64,000 nt of DNA from JBCCTX01 sp964652565. GTDB taxonomy: Bacteria > Bacteroidota > Bacteroidia > J057. This document shows, in pieces, positions 19,423 to 28,750 of this stretch. Both the position numbers and the translations under genes were made by a program. Position 1 is the stretch's first letter, and the number at the start of each line of letters is the position of its first letter. The notes under the pieces are model-generated. The model had not been told where the DNA came from and searched no databases. It saw only the letters and a list, made by a program, of their open reading frames with translations. Where the stretch lies: the NCBI GenBank assembly GCA_964652565.1, contig CAZZEC010000006.1, positions 11,392 through 75,391 of the forward strand, given 5' to 3'.

Positions 19423-19965
19423 ATGGTAGAGGCAAGAATTGGTAACAGATACGCAAACTCCTTGTTTGGACTCGCCCAGGAGCAAAAGGTATTGAATGAG
19501 GTAAAGGAAGATATGACCATCGTTCATACAGTAGTACAGGAAAATCGTGAGCTGAGAAATCTTTTAAACAGCCCTATTATCCCTTCTTCAAAGAAGCACA
19601 GTATCCTGAAGAAGCTTTTTGAGAAGAAACTTTCCTCCACCTTATCGATGCAAATCATTGATTTGCTCTCGCGTAAGAGCAGAGAAGCATTCATCCCTTA
19701 CATGGCTGAGGCATTCCTCTCTTTATATGATAAAGAGTTTGATATTGTGAGGGGAACGTTGATTTCTTCATATGAAATGCCTGATTCATTAGTATCACAT
19801 ATCGTTGATAAGCTGGAAGCTCAGCTAAATAAAACACTTATATTACAAAAGGAAATCGACCACACAATGATAGGTGGCTTTAAGATTCAGATCGGCGATC
19901 AATTATATGACGGAAGTGTAAATGCCGCACTCAGGAAAATGAAACATAATTTTGGATTAAATTAA
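19423..19965 (+). CDS. atpH: ATP synthase F1 subunit delta
   Basis: A 180-residue protein with the OSCP/delta fold: the N-terminal helical domain opens with RIGNRYANSLFGLAQEQ, and the C-terminal family motif is DHTMIGGFKIQIGDQLYDGSV. It joins the b dimer to the top of the alpha3beta3 head. It is followed directly by a palindromic hairpin and T-run before atpA. Confidence 0.95.
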   Translation: MVEARIGNRYANSLFGLAQEQKVLNEVKEDMTIVHTVVQENRELRNLLNSPIIPSSKKHSILKKLFEKKLSSTLSMQIIDLLSRKSREAFIPYMAEAFLSLYDKEFDIVRGTLISSYEMPDSLVSHIVDKLEAQLNKTLILQKEIDHTMIGGFKIQIGDQLYDGSVNAALRKMKHNFGLN

Positions 19966-19967
19966 TT

Positions 19968-19998
19968 ACACACAGATATATATCTGTGTGTTCTTTTT
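19968..19998 (+). terminator. Hairpin with T-run between atpH and atpA (attenuator-like)
   Basis: A perfect 11-bp stem (ACACACAGATA/TATCTGTGTGT) with a two-base loop is followed by TCTTTTTAG. It begins three bases after the atpH stop and ends about 30 bases before atpA. Because atpA and atpG are needed for the same enzyme, it more likely tunes F0:F1 expression by partial termination or marks a processing site than fully stops transcription. The stem is AT-rich, so its strength is uncertain. Confidence 0.6.
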
Positions 19999-20027
19999 AG
20001 AATATCATACACACAAAAAAATAAAAT

Positions 20028-21608
20028 ATGCCTACCGTAAGACCAGATGAAGTATCTGCGATATTAAGAGAGCAACTCTCAAACTTCAAGACTGAAGCTG
20101 AGCTCGAAGAAACCGGTACCGTGTTACAGATCGGAGATGGTATTGCTCGTATCTATGGACTATCCCAGGTCCAGGCGGGTGAGATGATAGAGTTTGAAAA
20201 TGGATTAAAGGGGATGGTGCTAAACCTCGAAGAGGATAATGTAGGTGCCGTTCTTTTTGGTGAATCCGAAGGTATTAAAGAAGGGGATACAGTACGAAGA
20301 ACAGGTCAGATTGCCTCTCTTAAGGTGGGAGATGGACTGCTGGGACGCGTAATTAATCCTTTGGGAGAACCTATAGATGGAAAAGGTCCTATTCAAGGGG
20401 ACCTGTATGATGCTCCCTATGAGCGAAAGGCTCCGGGAGTGATTTTTCGACAGCCTGTTAATGAGCCTCTTCAAACAGGAATTAAAGCCATTGACTCAAT
20501 GATTCCTATTGGAAGGGGACAGAGAGAATTGATCATTGGAGATAGGTCAACAGGAAAGACCGCAATTGCCATTGATACAATTATTTATCAAAAGGAATTT
20601 TATGATAGAGGAGAGCCTGTATATTGTGTATATGTAGCTTGTGGACAAAAGGGATCAACAATTGCTCAGGTTGTAAAAGCATTGGAAGAGAATGGAGCGA
20701 TGGCTTATACTGTCGTCGTTGCAGCTCCCGCATCTTCACCTTCTCCAACGATATTCTTCGCCCCCTATGCAGGTGCAGCTATTGGTGAGTTTTTCCGCGA
20801 TACAGGTAGACCCGCATTGGCCATTTATGATGATTTGTCCAAACAGGCCGTCGCCTATCGCGAAGTTTCATTGCTATTAAGACGTCCTCCTGGTCGTGAA
20901 GCATATCCAGGTGATGTATTCTACCTTCACTCTCGTTTGTTAGAGCGTGCAGCTAAAATTATTGCTGATGACTCTATCGCTCAAAAGATGAATGATGTAC
21001 CCGAACCCTTTAAACCATTATTGAAAGGGGGGGGCTCTCTTACGGCGCTGCCTATCATCGAAACACAGGAGGGAGATGTATCCGCATATATCCCTACTAA
21101 TGTAATTTCCATCACTGATGGTCAGATATTCCTGGAGTCGGGACTCTTTAATTCTGGAGTGAGACCTGCCATTAATGTGGGTATTTCCGTTTCTCGTGTG
21201 GGAGGTTCTGCACAAATTAAACCTATGAAAAAGGTTGCCGGACGATTAAAACTCGACCTCGCGCAATACAGAGAGTTGGAAGCATTTGCAAGATTTGGTT
21301 CCGATTTGGACAAGGCTACAGTCAGACAGTTGGAGAGAGGGAAGCGTAGCGTAAGGCTGTTGATCCAAAAACAGTATTCTCCTGTACCTGTAGAAGAGCA
21401 AGTAGTGGCTATATTTGCTGTATCACGCGGATATGCTGATACCGTTCCTGTAGAAAAGATAAATGAATATGAGGCAGCGTTAATACAAGAAGTTAAACTC
21501 AATCACCAGGATCTGTTTGAGAAAATATTGAGTAAGAAATGGACCGATGAGATGCAGGAGCAATTGACTGAGATTTCTAAGAATGTAGCCAGTCGCTTTG
21601 CTGATTAG
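20028..21608 (+). CDS. atpA: ATP synthase F1 subunit alpha
   Basis: A 526-residue protein with all expected domains: an N-terminal beta-barrel (TGTVLQIGDGIARIYGLSQV), the nucleotide-binding domain with P-loop GDRSTGKTAIAID, the signature PAINVGISVSRVGG and a C-terminal helical bundle. It forms the non-catalytic sites of the F1 head. The catalytic beta subunit gene does not follow, since atpG comes next and then the operon ends; in many Bacteroidota atpD-atpC are encoded elsewhere. Confidence 0.98.
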   Translation: MPTVRPDEVSAILREQLSNFKTEAELEETGTVLQIGDGIARIYGLSQVQAGEMIEFENGLKGMVLNLEEDNVGAVLFGESEGIKEGDTVRRTGQIASLKVGDGLLGRVINPLGEPIDGKGPIQGDLYDAPYERKAPGVIFRQPVNEPLQTGIKAIDSMIPIGRGQRELIIGDRSTGKTAIAIDTIIYQKEFYDRGEPVYCVYVACGQKGSTIAQVVKALEENGAMAYTVVVAAPASSPSPTIFFAPYAGAAIGEFFRDTGRPALAIYDDLSKQAVAYREVSLLLRRPPGREAYPGDVFYLHSRLLERAAKIIADDSIAQKMNDVPEPFKPLLKGGGSLTALPIIETQEGDVSAYIPTNVISITDGQIFLESGLFNSGVRPAINVGISVSRVGGSAQIKPMKKVAGRLKLDLAQYRELEAFARFGSDLDKATVRQLERGKRSVRLLIQKQYSPVPVEEQVVAIFAVSRGYADTVPVEKINEYEAALIQEVKLNHQDLFEKILSKKWTDEMQEQLTEISKNVASRFAD

Positions 21609-21655
21609 AGATATATCGTTTATCGTGATTTGTCAACAATGAACAATATTGCCTA

Positions 21656-22555
21656 ATGGCCAATTTAAAAGAGATCAGAGGCCGTATCAAAACGGTCAAG
21701 AATACACAAAAAGTTACCAAAGCAATGAAGATGGTTTCTGCCGTGAAGCTACGCAGAGCGCAGGACCGTATTCTGATGCTTCGACCCTATGCTAACAAAC
21801 TCCGGGAACTGATCGCAAATATTATATCCAGTCTGGATGCTGAGAAGATCCCCAGTAAGTTTATCGAGGAGCGGGAAGTTGACAAAGTACTCATAGTACT
21901 GATTTCCTCTAATAGAGGGCTCGCTGGCCCTTTCAATTCTAATATTTTTAAAGAGACCTTATCATTTATCAACGAAAATATAGCCTTAGAAGCATCTGAA
22001 GGAAGAGTGCATATGATGTGTCTGGGCCGTAAAGGTCACGAGCATTTCAAGAAAAGAGGGTTTCATATTCTGGGCGGAAACAGAGATGTATTCACGAACT
22101 TGTCTTTTGATAAAGTAAATGAGATTGTGGATGAAGTATTTGATTTATTTACTTCTGAAACGTACGACAGGGTATATCTCGCCTTTAATGAGTTCAAAAA
22201 TGTAATGTCTCAGAACCGTATTGTCGAAATATTTCTCCCTCTTTCTGTAGATAATTTTGATGACGTTGAGACCCAAGAATCCAATATTCAGGTGGATTAT
22301 ATCTTTGAACCTGGAAGAGAAGAAATACTTCAGGAACTCATCCCTAAGGCTTTACGTATACAATTGTACAGGGCTGTGTTAGAATCTAATGCGGCAGAGC
22401 ATGGAGCGAGAATGGTAGCGATGGATAGTGCTACAGAGAATGCAGAAGACTTGTTGAAAGATCTGAGGATAAGCTATAATAAAGCCCGTCAGGCGGCAAT
22501 TACTAAAGAAATACTTGAAATTTCTGCAGGTGCGGATGCTTTAGCCGCAGAGTAA
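21656..22555 (+). CDS. atpG: ATP synthase F1 subunit gamma
   Basis: A 299-residue rotor shaft subunit. The N-terminal helix NTQKVTKAMKMVSAVKLRRA and the C-terminal helix with the signature EHGARMVAMDSATENAEDLL form the coiled shaft inside the head, and the middle is a Rossmann-like domain. It is the last gene of the operon, 48 bp after atpA, and is followed by a strong terminator. Confidence 0.97.
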   Translation: MANLKEIRGRIKTVKNTQKVTKAMKMVSAVKLRRAQDRILMLRPYANKLRELIANIISSLDAEKIPSKFIEEREVDKVLIVLISSNRGLAGPFNSNIFKETLSFINENIALEASEGRVHMMCLGRKGHEHFKKRGFHILGGNRDVFTNLSFDKVNEIVDEVFDLFTSETYDRVYLAFNEFKNVMSQNRIVEIFLPLSVDNFDDVETQESNIQVDYIFEPGREEILQELIPKALRIQLYRAVLESNAAEHGARMVAMDSATENAEDLLKDLRISYNKARQAAITKEILEISAGADALAAE

Positions 22556-22578
22556 TATAACACAAACGTACAATCGAG

Positions 22579-22617
22579 AAGGGAAGAGATTCGCAGCCTG
22601 TGACTCTTCCCTTTTCT
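22579..22617 (+). terminator. Rho-independent terminator of the ATP synthase operon
   Basis: A 10-bp stem AAGGGAAGAG (22579-22588) with CTCTTCCCTT (22604-22613) leads into TTCTTAT, 24 bases after the atpG stop. Confidence 0.87.
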
Positions 22618-22685
22618 TATATCGAGGCATCAGGGCAAATGCACGAAAATATTCATAGCTATTGACCTGTCGAGACGTTTAAGTA

Positions 22686-22717
22686 TTGAGATATTTAACT
22701 AATTTGGATTACCTTTG
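22686..22717 (+). promoter_or_regulatory. Promoter of the aconitase gene
   Basis: TTG at 22686-22688, 21 bases, then TACCTTTG at 22710-22717 match the Bacteroidota -33/-7 consensus (TTG, about 20 bases, TAnnTTTG). The transcript would start near 22722 and have a leader of about 90 bases. Confidence 0.65.
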
Positions 22718-22811
22718 AAAATACTCATATAGACGTATATGCAGGCACAGGAATATCATCTGTGTCATTATTAACAGAATCATAAGTTTCACCTCATAAC
22801 TATCATATAGC

Positions 22812-25079
22812 ATGGCATTTGATTTAGATATGATTCAGACAGTGTATGATCAGCTGCCGGAAAAGGTTTCTGCTGCACGTACCTTTCTGAATAGACCTTT
22901 AACGCTCACAGAAAAAATATTATACTCACATTTGTACCCCGATACAGAAATGGAGGATTTCGTTCGGGGAGGCTCATATGTCAATTTCTCCCCAGATCGT
23001 GTTGCAATGCAGGATGCAACGGCTCAGATGGCATTACTTCAGTTCATGATGGCAGGGAAAGATAATGTTGCTGTTCCTTCTACCGTTCATTGTGATCATT
23101 TAATACAAGCAAGAGTAGGAGCAAAGAAAGATTTAGAAGAAGCATTGGTATCCAACAAAGAAGTATTTGAGTTTCTTCAGTCTGTATCCAATAAATATGG
23201 AATAGGATTTTGGAAGCCTGGAGCCGGAATTATTCATCAAGTTGTATTAGAAAATTATGCATTCCCTGGAGGGATGATGATCGGTACAGATTCACATACT
23301 GTGAATGCTGGTGGATTGGGGATGGTAGCCATTGGAGTAGGAGGAGCAGATGCAGTAGATGTAATGGCAGGAATGCCATGGGAGCTCAAAATGCCCAAGC
23401 TTATTGGCGTTAAGCTAACAGGTGAAATGAATGGATGGACCTCCTCCAAAGATGTCATACTCAAAGTAGCAGGTATCCTCACCGTAAAAGGAGGAACCGG
23501 AGCTATATTAGAATATTTCGGCCCTGGAGCACGTACTCTTTCTGCTACTGGTAAAGGAACCATCTGTAATATGGGTGCAGAAATCGGCGCAACAACTTCC
23601 ACGTTTGGATACGATGAGACCATGGCTCGTTATCTTAGAGCAACGGAAAGAGAAGCTGTAGCTGATATGGCTGACAAGATCAGTGAACACCTGACCGGGG
23701 ATGAAGAGGTATATGCAGAGCCGGAAAAGTATTTTGATCAGCTGATCGAAATCAATCTTAGTGAGCTAGAACCTCATATTAATGGGCCATTTAGTCCAGA
23801 TAAAGCCTGGCCGCTGTCAGAATTTGCAGAAGCAGTCAAAGAACATCAATATCCTCAAACCTTGGAAGTAGGGCTTATCGGCTCTTGCACGAATTCGAGC
23901 TATGAAGATCTGGATCGTGCGGCCTCTGTGGCCCGTCAGGCTGCAACAAAGAACCTTAAAGCAAAATCTGAATTCACAATCACTCCTGGCTCTGAGCAGA
24001 TTAGATATACGGTCGAAAGAGATGGTCTACTCATACCATTCGAAAAGATTGGAGGAGTAGTACTTGCAAATGCCTGTGGTCCATGTATTGGTCAGTGGGC
24101 AAGACATACGGAGGATCCTGAAAGAAAGAACTCAATCATGACGTCGTTTAATCGAAATTTTAAAAAACGTAACGATGGAAATCCCAATACCCACGCGTTT
24201 GTTGCTTCTCCCGAAATAGTAACTGCCTTTGCTATCGCAGGAGACCTGACCTTTAATCCAGTTACTGATACCCTTACGAATGAAGAAGGTGAGGCAGTAA
24301 AACTAGATCCTCCGGTAGGTGATGAGTTGCCTGATAAAGGATTTGATGTCAAAGACCCTGGGTTTATATCTCCAGCTGAAGATGGGAGCCATGTAGAGGT
24401 GAAAGTTGCCCCTGACTCGGATAGATTGCAATTACTGACACCATTTTCCGCCTGGGAGGGTGATGATATTACTGGGTTGACACTGCTGATCAAAGCCTAT
24501 GGAAAATGCACGACAGACCATATTTCCATGGCAGGCCCTTGGTTGAGGTACAGAGGACATTTGGAAAATATTTCGAATAACCTTCTGTTAGGTGCAGTAA
24601 ATGCATTTAACCAAAAATCTAATTGGGTAAAGAACCAGATCACGGGTGAATACGACGAAACACCTAACGTAGCGAAAGCTTATGGTGAGGCTGGAGTACA
24701 GTCCATTATTGTAGGTGATGAAAACTATGGGGAAGGTTCTTCCAGAGAGCATGCAGCAATGGAGCCTAGACATAGAGGTGTTAGAGCTGTGATTGTGAAA
24801 TCATTTGCTCGTATACACGAGACAAACCTTAAGAAGCAAGGTGTACTTGCGTTAACCTTTGATAATCCTGCTGACTATGACAAGGTCCAGGAAAACGATA
24901 AGATCGATATTATTGCAAGCGAATTAACACCTAATCAGCCGGTAAAAGTGATACTCCACCATGCAGATGGCACGAAAGATGAAATCCTCTGTAATCATAC
25001 GTTTAATGCAAATCAGCTAGAGTGGTTAAAAGCAGGAAGTGCATTGAATCTTATCCGTAAATTGGAAGGAGCGGCATAA
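22812..25079 (+). CDS. acn: Aconitate hydratase (mitochondrial-type aconitase)
   Basis: A 755-residue TCA cycle enzyme that isomerises citrate to isocitrate through a [4Fe-4S] cluster. The three cluster cysteines are visible: one in GLIGSCTNSS and two in NACGPCIGQW. Substrate-binding motifs are GTDSHTVNAGGLG and the C-terminal swivel domain with YGEGSSREHAAMEPR. Length and domain order match the mitochondrial-type aconitase of Bacteroidota rather than AcnA or AcnB of Escherichia coli. It has its own promoter and stands alone. A 161-bp mobile repeat begins 28 bp downstream of the stop. Confidence 0.96.
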   Translation: MAFDLDMIQTVYDQLPEKVSAARTFLNRPLTLTEKILYSHLYPDTEMEDFVRGGSYVNFSPDRVAMQDATAQMALLQFMMAGKDNVAVPSTVHCDHLIQARVGAKKDLEEALVSNKEVFEFLQSVSNKYGIGFWKPGAGIIHQVVLENYAFPGGMMIGTDSHTVNAGGLGMVAIGVGGADAVDVMAGMPWELKMPKLIGVKLTGEMNGWTSSKDVILKVAGILTVKGGTGAILEYFGPGARTLSATGKGTICNMGAEIGATTSTFGYDETMARYLRATEREAVADMADKISEHLTGDEEVYAEPEKYFDQLIEINLSELEPHINGPFSPDKAWPLSEFAEAVKEHQYPQTLEVGLIGSCTNSSYEDLDRAASVARQAATKNLKAKSEFTITPGSEQIRYTVERDGLLIPFEKIGGVVLANACGPCIGQWARHTEDPERKNSIMTSFNRNFKKRNDGNPNTHAFVASPEIVTAFAIAGDLTFNPVTDTLTNEEGEAVKLDPPVGDELPDKGFDVKDPGFISPAEDGSHVEVKVAPDSDRLQLLTPFSAWEGDDITGLTLLIKAYGKCTTDHISMAGPWLRYRGHLENISNNLLLGAVNAFNQKSNWVKNQITGEYDETPNVAKAYGEAGVQSIIVGDENYGEGSSREHAAMEPRHRGVRAVIVKSFARIHETNLKKQGVLALTFDNPADYDKVQENDKIDIIASELTPNQPVKVILHHADGTKDEILCNHTFNANQLEWLKAGSALNLIRKLEGAA

Positions 25080-25106
25080 AATATAGCTTATTGCACCAAA
25101 AAATGT

Positions 25107-25267
25107 AGAGGAAGTCTCATAAGTTCCTTATTATGAGGTTTCGTTAAAAATGTCTTAAATAATAGATTGAAAAAGAAAGCGGATTTATTGTTTTTAAAAA
25201 TTAGCGCAGCATTTTTAAAAATAATAAAAAAATTAAAAGGGGAAGTCGACTTATGAGACTTCCCCTT
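25107..25267 (+). mobile_element. 161-bp MITE-like repeat, copy 1
   Basis: This copy is the reverse complement of 38410-38570; by hand alignment the two have the same length with 7 mismatches. Its ends are a near-perfect inverted repeat (GAGGAAGTCTCATAAGT against the complement of ACTTATGAGACTTCCCC). There is no coding capacity. The distal end folds on itself (AAGGGGAAGTC with GACTTCCCCTT) and could act as a terminator for aconitase. The terminal sequence resembles ends of Bacteroidota insertion sequences, so this is probably an internally deleted, non-autonomous element. No target duplication is evident. Confidence 0.8.
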
Positions 25268-25320
25268 AGTTTATCAATGACTTGAAGCTCAATTTTACGG
25301 TAGTCGAACAAGGGGTCAAA

Positions 25321-25357
25321 AAAAAGGAGGAAAGCTATTAGCCTTCCTCCTTTTTTT
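25321..25357. terminator. Bidirectional terminator between aconitase and the OmpA-family gene
   Basis: A hairpin built from AAGGAGGAAAGC and GCCTTCCTCCTT (one mismatch) is flanked by an A-run on the left and a T-run on the right, so it can end transcription from both convergent genes. It lies 18 bases past the end of the OmpA-family gene. Confidence 0.85.
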
Positions 25358-25374
25358 ATTTTATTAAGAGAGTG

Positions 25375-26130
25375 TTATCTGGAGCTACCGCCCTGATCTT
25401 TATAGATTTTGTACAATCCACTGATTTCAGGAACAACGATGAATTCAGTTCTTCTGTTTTTCTGCTTTCCTTCATCAGTATCATTTGAAGCGATAGGCTG
25501 TGTATCACCTTTTCCGGCAGCAGTCAGACGCTTACCATCAACTCCTTGCTTTTCAAGCTCTGAAATGATTGCCAAAGCACGTGCAGTACTTAATGCCCAA
25601 TTGTCTTTGTACTTGTATTTGTGGATTTTTACAGGATCATTGTCTGTATGTCCTTCCACACGGATAGTCAAGTCAGGATTTCCTTTGATAGCTTCTGCAA
25701 TTGTTGCGATAACATCTGTAGATTCATCAGCAAGTCTTGCTCTACCAGCATCAAACAAAATACTGTTACTAAGTGTGATATACAGTTTTCCATTGCGCTC
25801 ACTTACTTCCAAATCATTGGGATCGTAAGTTTCAAATGCTTCTGCTATTGAGTTGTAAAGTGCAGTTAGTTTTTCGTTTCCTTCTTTTACCTGAGCAGCA
25901 AACTTAGCTACTTCCTCTTCAGACATATTTAGATCGCTCTGAAGAGATTCAGATTTGCCCTGAAGATCCTTGATTTGTGCGTCGCGATCAGCTATCTCTC
26001 TTCTGAGAGCCTCTTCTGATTGAGCTTTAGCTTGAGTAAGCTCATCGTATTTCTTTTTAGAAACACAAGATGAAAGTGCAATTACTGCTAGGATTGAAAG
26101 AAAAATCTTGTTCATACCTGAAAACTTCAT
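25375..26130 (-). CDS. OmpA-family peptidoglycan-associated lipoprotein
   Basis: A 251-residue protein with the lipobox ALSSC (Cys22), then a coiled-coil (residues about 30-85: ALRREIADRDAQIKDLQGK) and a C-terminal OmpA domain. The peptidoglycan-binding residues are in the motif TIRVEGHTDNDPV, with LSTARALAIISELEKQGV and GKGDTQPIASNDT following. It tethers the outer membrane to peptidoglycan. An internal ATG at 26115 (MNKIFLS) is an alternative start. It is divergent from the sugar dehydrogenase gene, with 238 bp between. Confidence 0.93.
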   Translation of the reverse strand: MKFSGMNKIFLSILAVIALSSCVSKKKYDELTQAKAQSEEALRREIADRDAQIKDLQGKSESLQSDLNMSEEEVAKFAAQVKEGNEKLTALYNSIAEAFETYDPNDLEVSERNGKLYITLSNSILFDAGRARLADESTDVIATIAEAIKGNPDLTIRVEGHTDNDPVKIHKYKYKDNWALSTARALAIISELEKQGVDGKRLTAAGKGDTQPIASNDTDEGKQKNRRTEFIVVPEISGLYKIYKDQGGSSR

Positions 26131-26368
26131 GATTTTCGCGTTAGTATCTGGATTAATTGTGTGAATTCAAAATAGGTTTAATAACACCTTAATAAATGCA
26201 TATTTATTCATACTTATTGAAATAAGCAAATAATTTTACCTATTGTTCGATATTTCCGTTAATCTGAGTATGCATTTTGTTTATGCTTTTATCATATTTT
26301 CATTTATAATAAACTCACAATTTGTTATACAATTCGTTATAAAATAAAGTGCAATTAAATTCAACATC

Positions 26369-28012
26369 ATGAAGAAATTTTTCAATCTGATCATACTGTT
26401 AACAATTACGCTAATACACCATTTTCCTACCTTTGCTCAACCCATTATAGATCTCAAAGAATACGCTACGGGATTGACGCTACCCGTGGATATTGCGAGT
26501 GCTGGAGATGATCGACTGTTCGTAGTTTCTAAAAGTGGATTTATACAAATCGTTAATGCGGACAGCCAGGTATTGGATGTTCCCTTTCTCGATATCCGGG
26601 ATAGAGTAGTAGGTCCCAATCCACCTGATGAAAGAGGATTATTGGGACTGGCATTTCATCCAGATTATGAAAATAATGGATATTTTTATGTCAATTATAC
26701 TGGGAACAATAGTACTTCTTTTATTTCTCGCTTTTCCGTTTCTTCTGATAACCCCAACGTAGCTGATCCTAATAGCGAATTGGTACTTATAACAATTGGG
26801 CAGCCTTTTGGCAATCACAATGCAGGAGACCTTGCTTTTGGGCAGGATGGTTACCTATACATCCCTATGGGAGATGGGGGGGCAGGTGGCGATCCTGGAG
26901 ATCGTGCCCAAAATGAAAGCAATCTTCTGGGTAAGATCTTACGAATTGATATCGATAACCCCGATGAAGGATTAAATTATGGCATTCCCAATGATAACCC
27001 CTTCTTGGACGAACCTGATATTCCTAATGAGATATGGGCATTGGGATTGAGAAACCCCTGGCGTTTCAGCTTTGACAGACTAACCTATGACATATGGATT
27101 GGCGATGTGGGACAAAATAGCTGGGAAGAGGTTTCATTTCTTCCCGCTGGACAACAGAGTGGTGCCAATTATGGATGGAGATGTTTGGAGGGAAGTAATA
27201 ATTTTAATCTGAATGGGATAGGGTGCGATGATGTATCTTCATACATTAGACCTGTGTTTGAGTATAGAAATAATCCCGGTCAGGATGGATGTTCTATAAC
27301 TGGAGGATTTGTATACAGAGGGACGAAATTTCCCTTGCTATATGGGCAATACGTAGTTACAGATTATTGTAGTGGAAAATTCTGGACAATTGCGCCAGAT
27401 GATAATGAGGAATGGACCGTGATCGATCATGGAGCGAAGCAAAGATTAGAATATAGTACATTTGGAGAGGATAAAGATGGGGAGTTGTTCGTAGCTGCGA
27501 TGATTGAGGGAACCATATACCGCGTTTCAGAAGTATGCTCACCTTTAATACCTAGAGTAACATCTGATGAAAATGTATTGAGTACTTCAAGTGATGCAGA
27601 TAACTTTCAATGGTTCAGAAATGGAGAATCCATTGAAGGTGCTGTTTCTGAAACATTTACTCCTACATTATCTGGAGAATATACCGTCGAAGCTTCATTT
27701 GAAAATGGTTGTCAGGTGACTTCAGAACCGTTTCCATTTAATATCGTCTCGGTCAGAGATATGTTTGAGGATGCTGACGTATTATTTATGCCTAATCCTT
27801 TCTCAGACGAGGCAATGTTGACCTTTCCCAATCCCGATGCCTATCCCTTTGAAGTAACAATTAGCGACCTTCAAGGAAGAACCTTACAACACAAAACGAA
27901 TATCCGTACCGGAACCGTAAATATTAGTAGAGAAAATTTACCATCGGGCATTTATTTACTTGAGTTGAAAGGAAAGAAGCTTTATTTTGGAAAAATAGAG
28001 GTTACAGAGTAA
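26369..28012 (+). CDS. PQQ-type soluble sugar (glucose/sorbosone) dehydrogenase with T9SS sorting domain
   Basis: A 547-residue secreted enzyme: signal peptide to about residue 23 (PTFAQ), a six-bladed propeller of the GSDH/sGDH type (RLFVVSKSGFIQIV, DERGLLGLAFHPDY, GDGGAGGDPGDRAQ, EIWALGLRNPWRFSFD) to about residue 385, an Ig-like stretch, and a C-terminal type A sorting domain (FMPNPFSDEAMLTF, then SGIYLLELKGKKLYFGKIEV). Family members oxidise sugars using PQQ and calcium, although many related proteins lack shown activity. It should be exported through the T9SS represented here by PorW. No partner gene is adjacent. Confidence 0.92.
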   Translation: MKKFFNLIILLTITLIHHFPTFAQPIIDLKEYATGLTLPVDIASAGDDRLFVVSKSGFIQIVNADSQVLDVPFLDIRDRVVGPNPPDERGLLGLAFHPDYENNGYFYVNYTGNNSTSFISRFSVSSDNPNVADPNSELVLITIGQPFGNHNAGDLAFGQDGYLYIPMGDGGAGGDPGDRAQNESNLLGKILRIDIDNPDEGLNYGIPNDNPFLDEPDIPNEIWALGLRNPWRFSFDRLTYDIWIGDVGQNSWEEVSFLPAGQQSGANYGWRCLEGSNNFNLNGIGCDDVSSYIRPVFEYRNNPGQDGCSITGGFVYRGTKFPLLYGQYVVTDYCSGKFWTIAPDDNEEWTVIDHGAKQRLEYSTFGEDKDGELFVAAMIEGTIYRVSEVCSPLIPRVTSDENVLSTSSDADNFQWFRNGESIEGAVSETFTPTLSGEYTVEASFENGCQVTSEPFPFNIVSVRDMFEDADVLFMPNPFSDEAMLTFPNPDAYPFEVTISDLQGRTLQHKTNIRTGTVNISRENLPSGIYLLELKGKKLYFGKIEVTE

Positions 28013-28063
28013 CTTAAAACCTGTACGCATCAAAAACGTACATTTAGCTTAGAAGTTAATAAT

Positions 28064-28690
28064 ATGAAGAATCAATCACATATAGCCAGATCAGTGGTAA
28101 TATTGGAAGACGCGATAGATAAGGGATTAATTATCGAAATTGGAGAGACAGCCGCTGTTTCCGCGGTTATGGCTGGTATCAATGGGATGGTGAAGGAAGG
28201 GCAATCCAATATGGAAAAACTTCAGAATGGAGAGATTAATGGTAAGGAACTTACGGTCAAAGTAATACGTACAGGTGCTAAAGATGCAGCTACTGGAGGA
28301 GCTAAAGCCGCATTGGCTCTGAGTGTCAAAGAAGGAATACGAGCAATCAGTAAAAGAATGGGGTGGAGAGGGCTTTGGAAATTAAGTATCAAGCATTCTC
28401 ACGCTTTTACTGCCATTGCATTTGGCATGGTTGATCAAGGCTGGAGCACAGCACGCTGGGTAAATGGAAATTTAAGCGATAAAGATTTCGGCGTTGACAC
28501 CTTTCAAAATGTAGGTGCTACTAGTGGAGCCATTGGTGGTGCGGCTACAGGCGCTGCATTAGGGTCAGTAATTCCTGGAGTGGGTACTACTATAGGAGCG
28601 GTATTAGGCGCTTATTTAGGAAGCCATGGGGGAAGTCAGGGAGGAAGAGCTATCGGAATACAAATATTTGAAGTAAAAGAACAAGAATAG
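28064..28690 (+). CDS. Glycine-zipper protein of unknown function
   Basis: A 208-residue protein with no signal peptide. Residues about 1-145 are mixed and charged; the C-terminal third is a long glycine-zipper hairpin (GAIGGAATGAALGSVIPG, then TIGAVLGAYLGSHGG) of about 45 residues. Similar hydrophobic Gly/Ala hairpins occur in pore-forming bacteriocins, membrane-inserting effectors and envelope stress proteins. I do not recognise the family. It lies 51 bp after the sugar dehydrogenase on the same strand but no functional link is evident. No immunity-like gene follows; the next gene is on the opposite strand beyond a shared terminator. Confidence 0.8.
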   Translation: MKNQSHIARSVVILEDAIDKGLIIEIGETAAVSAVMAGINGMVKEGQSNMEKLQNGEINGKELTVKVIRTGAKDAATGGAKAALALSVKEGIRAISKRMGWRGLWKLSIKHSHAFTAIAFGMVDQGWSTARWVNGNLSDKDFGVDTFQNVGATSGAIGGAATGAALGSVIPGVGTTIGAVLGAYLGSHGGSQGGRAIGIQIFEVKEQE

Positions 28691-28712
28691 ATTTTTCATA
28701 AGCTTTATACTA

Positions 28713-28750
28713 AATCAGCCATCTTATTATAAAGATTGGCTGATTTTTTT
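28713..28750. terminator. Bidirectional terminator between convergent genes
   Basis: A long stem AATCAGCCATCTT/AAGATTGGCTGATT (one bulged base) is followed by a T-run. It overlaps by two bases the stop codon of the minus-strand gene ending at 28749. Confidence 0.82.

Noticed and set aside
16702..22555. Truncated ATP synthase operon as a sign of gene loss
   Set aside because: Separate location of atpD-atpC is usual in Bacteroidota, and the operon ends in a proper terminator, so no loss is implied.
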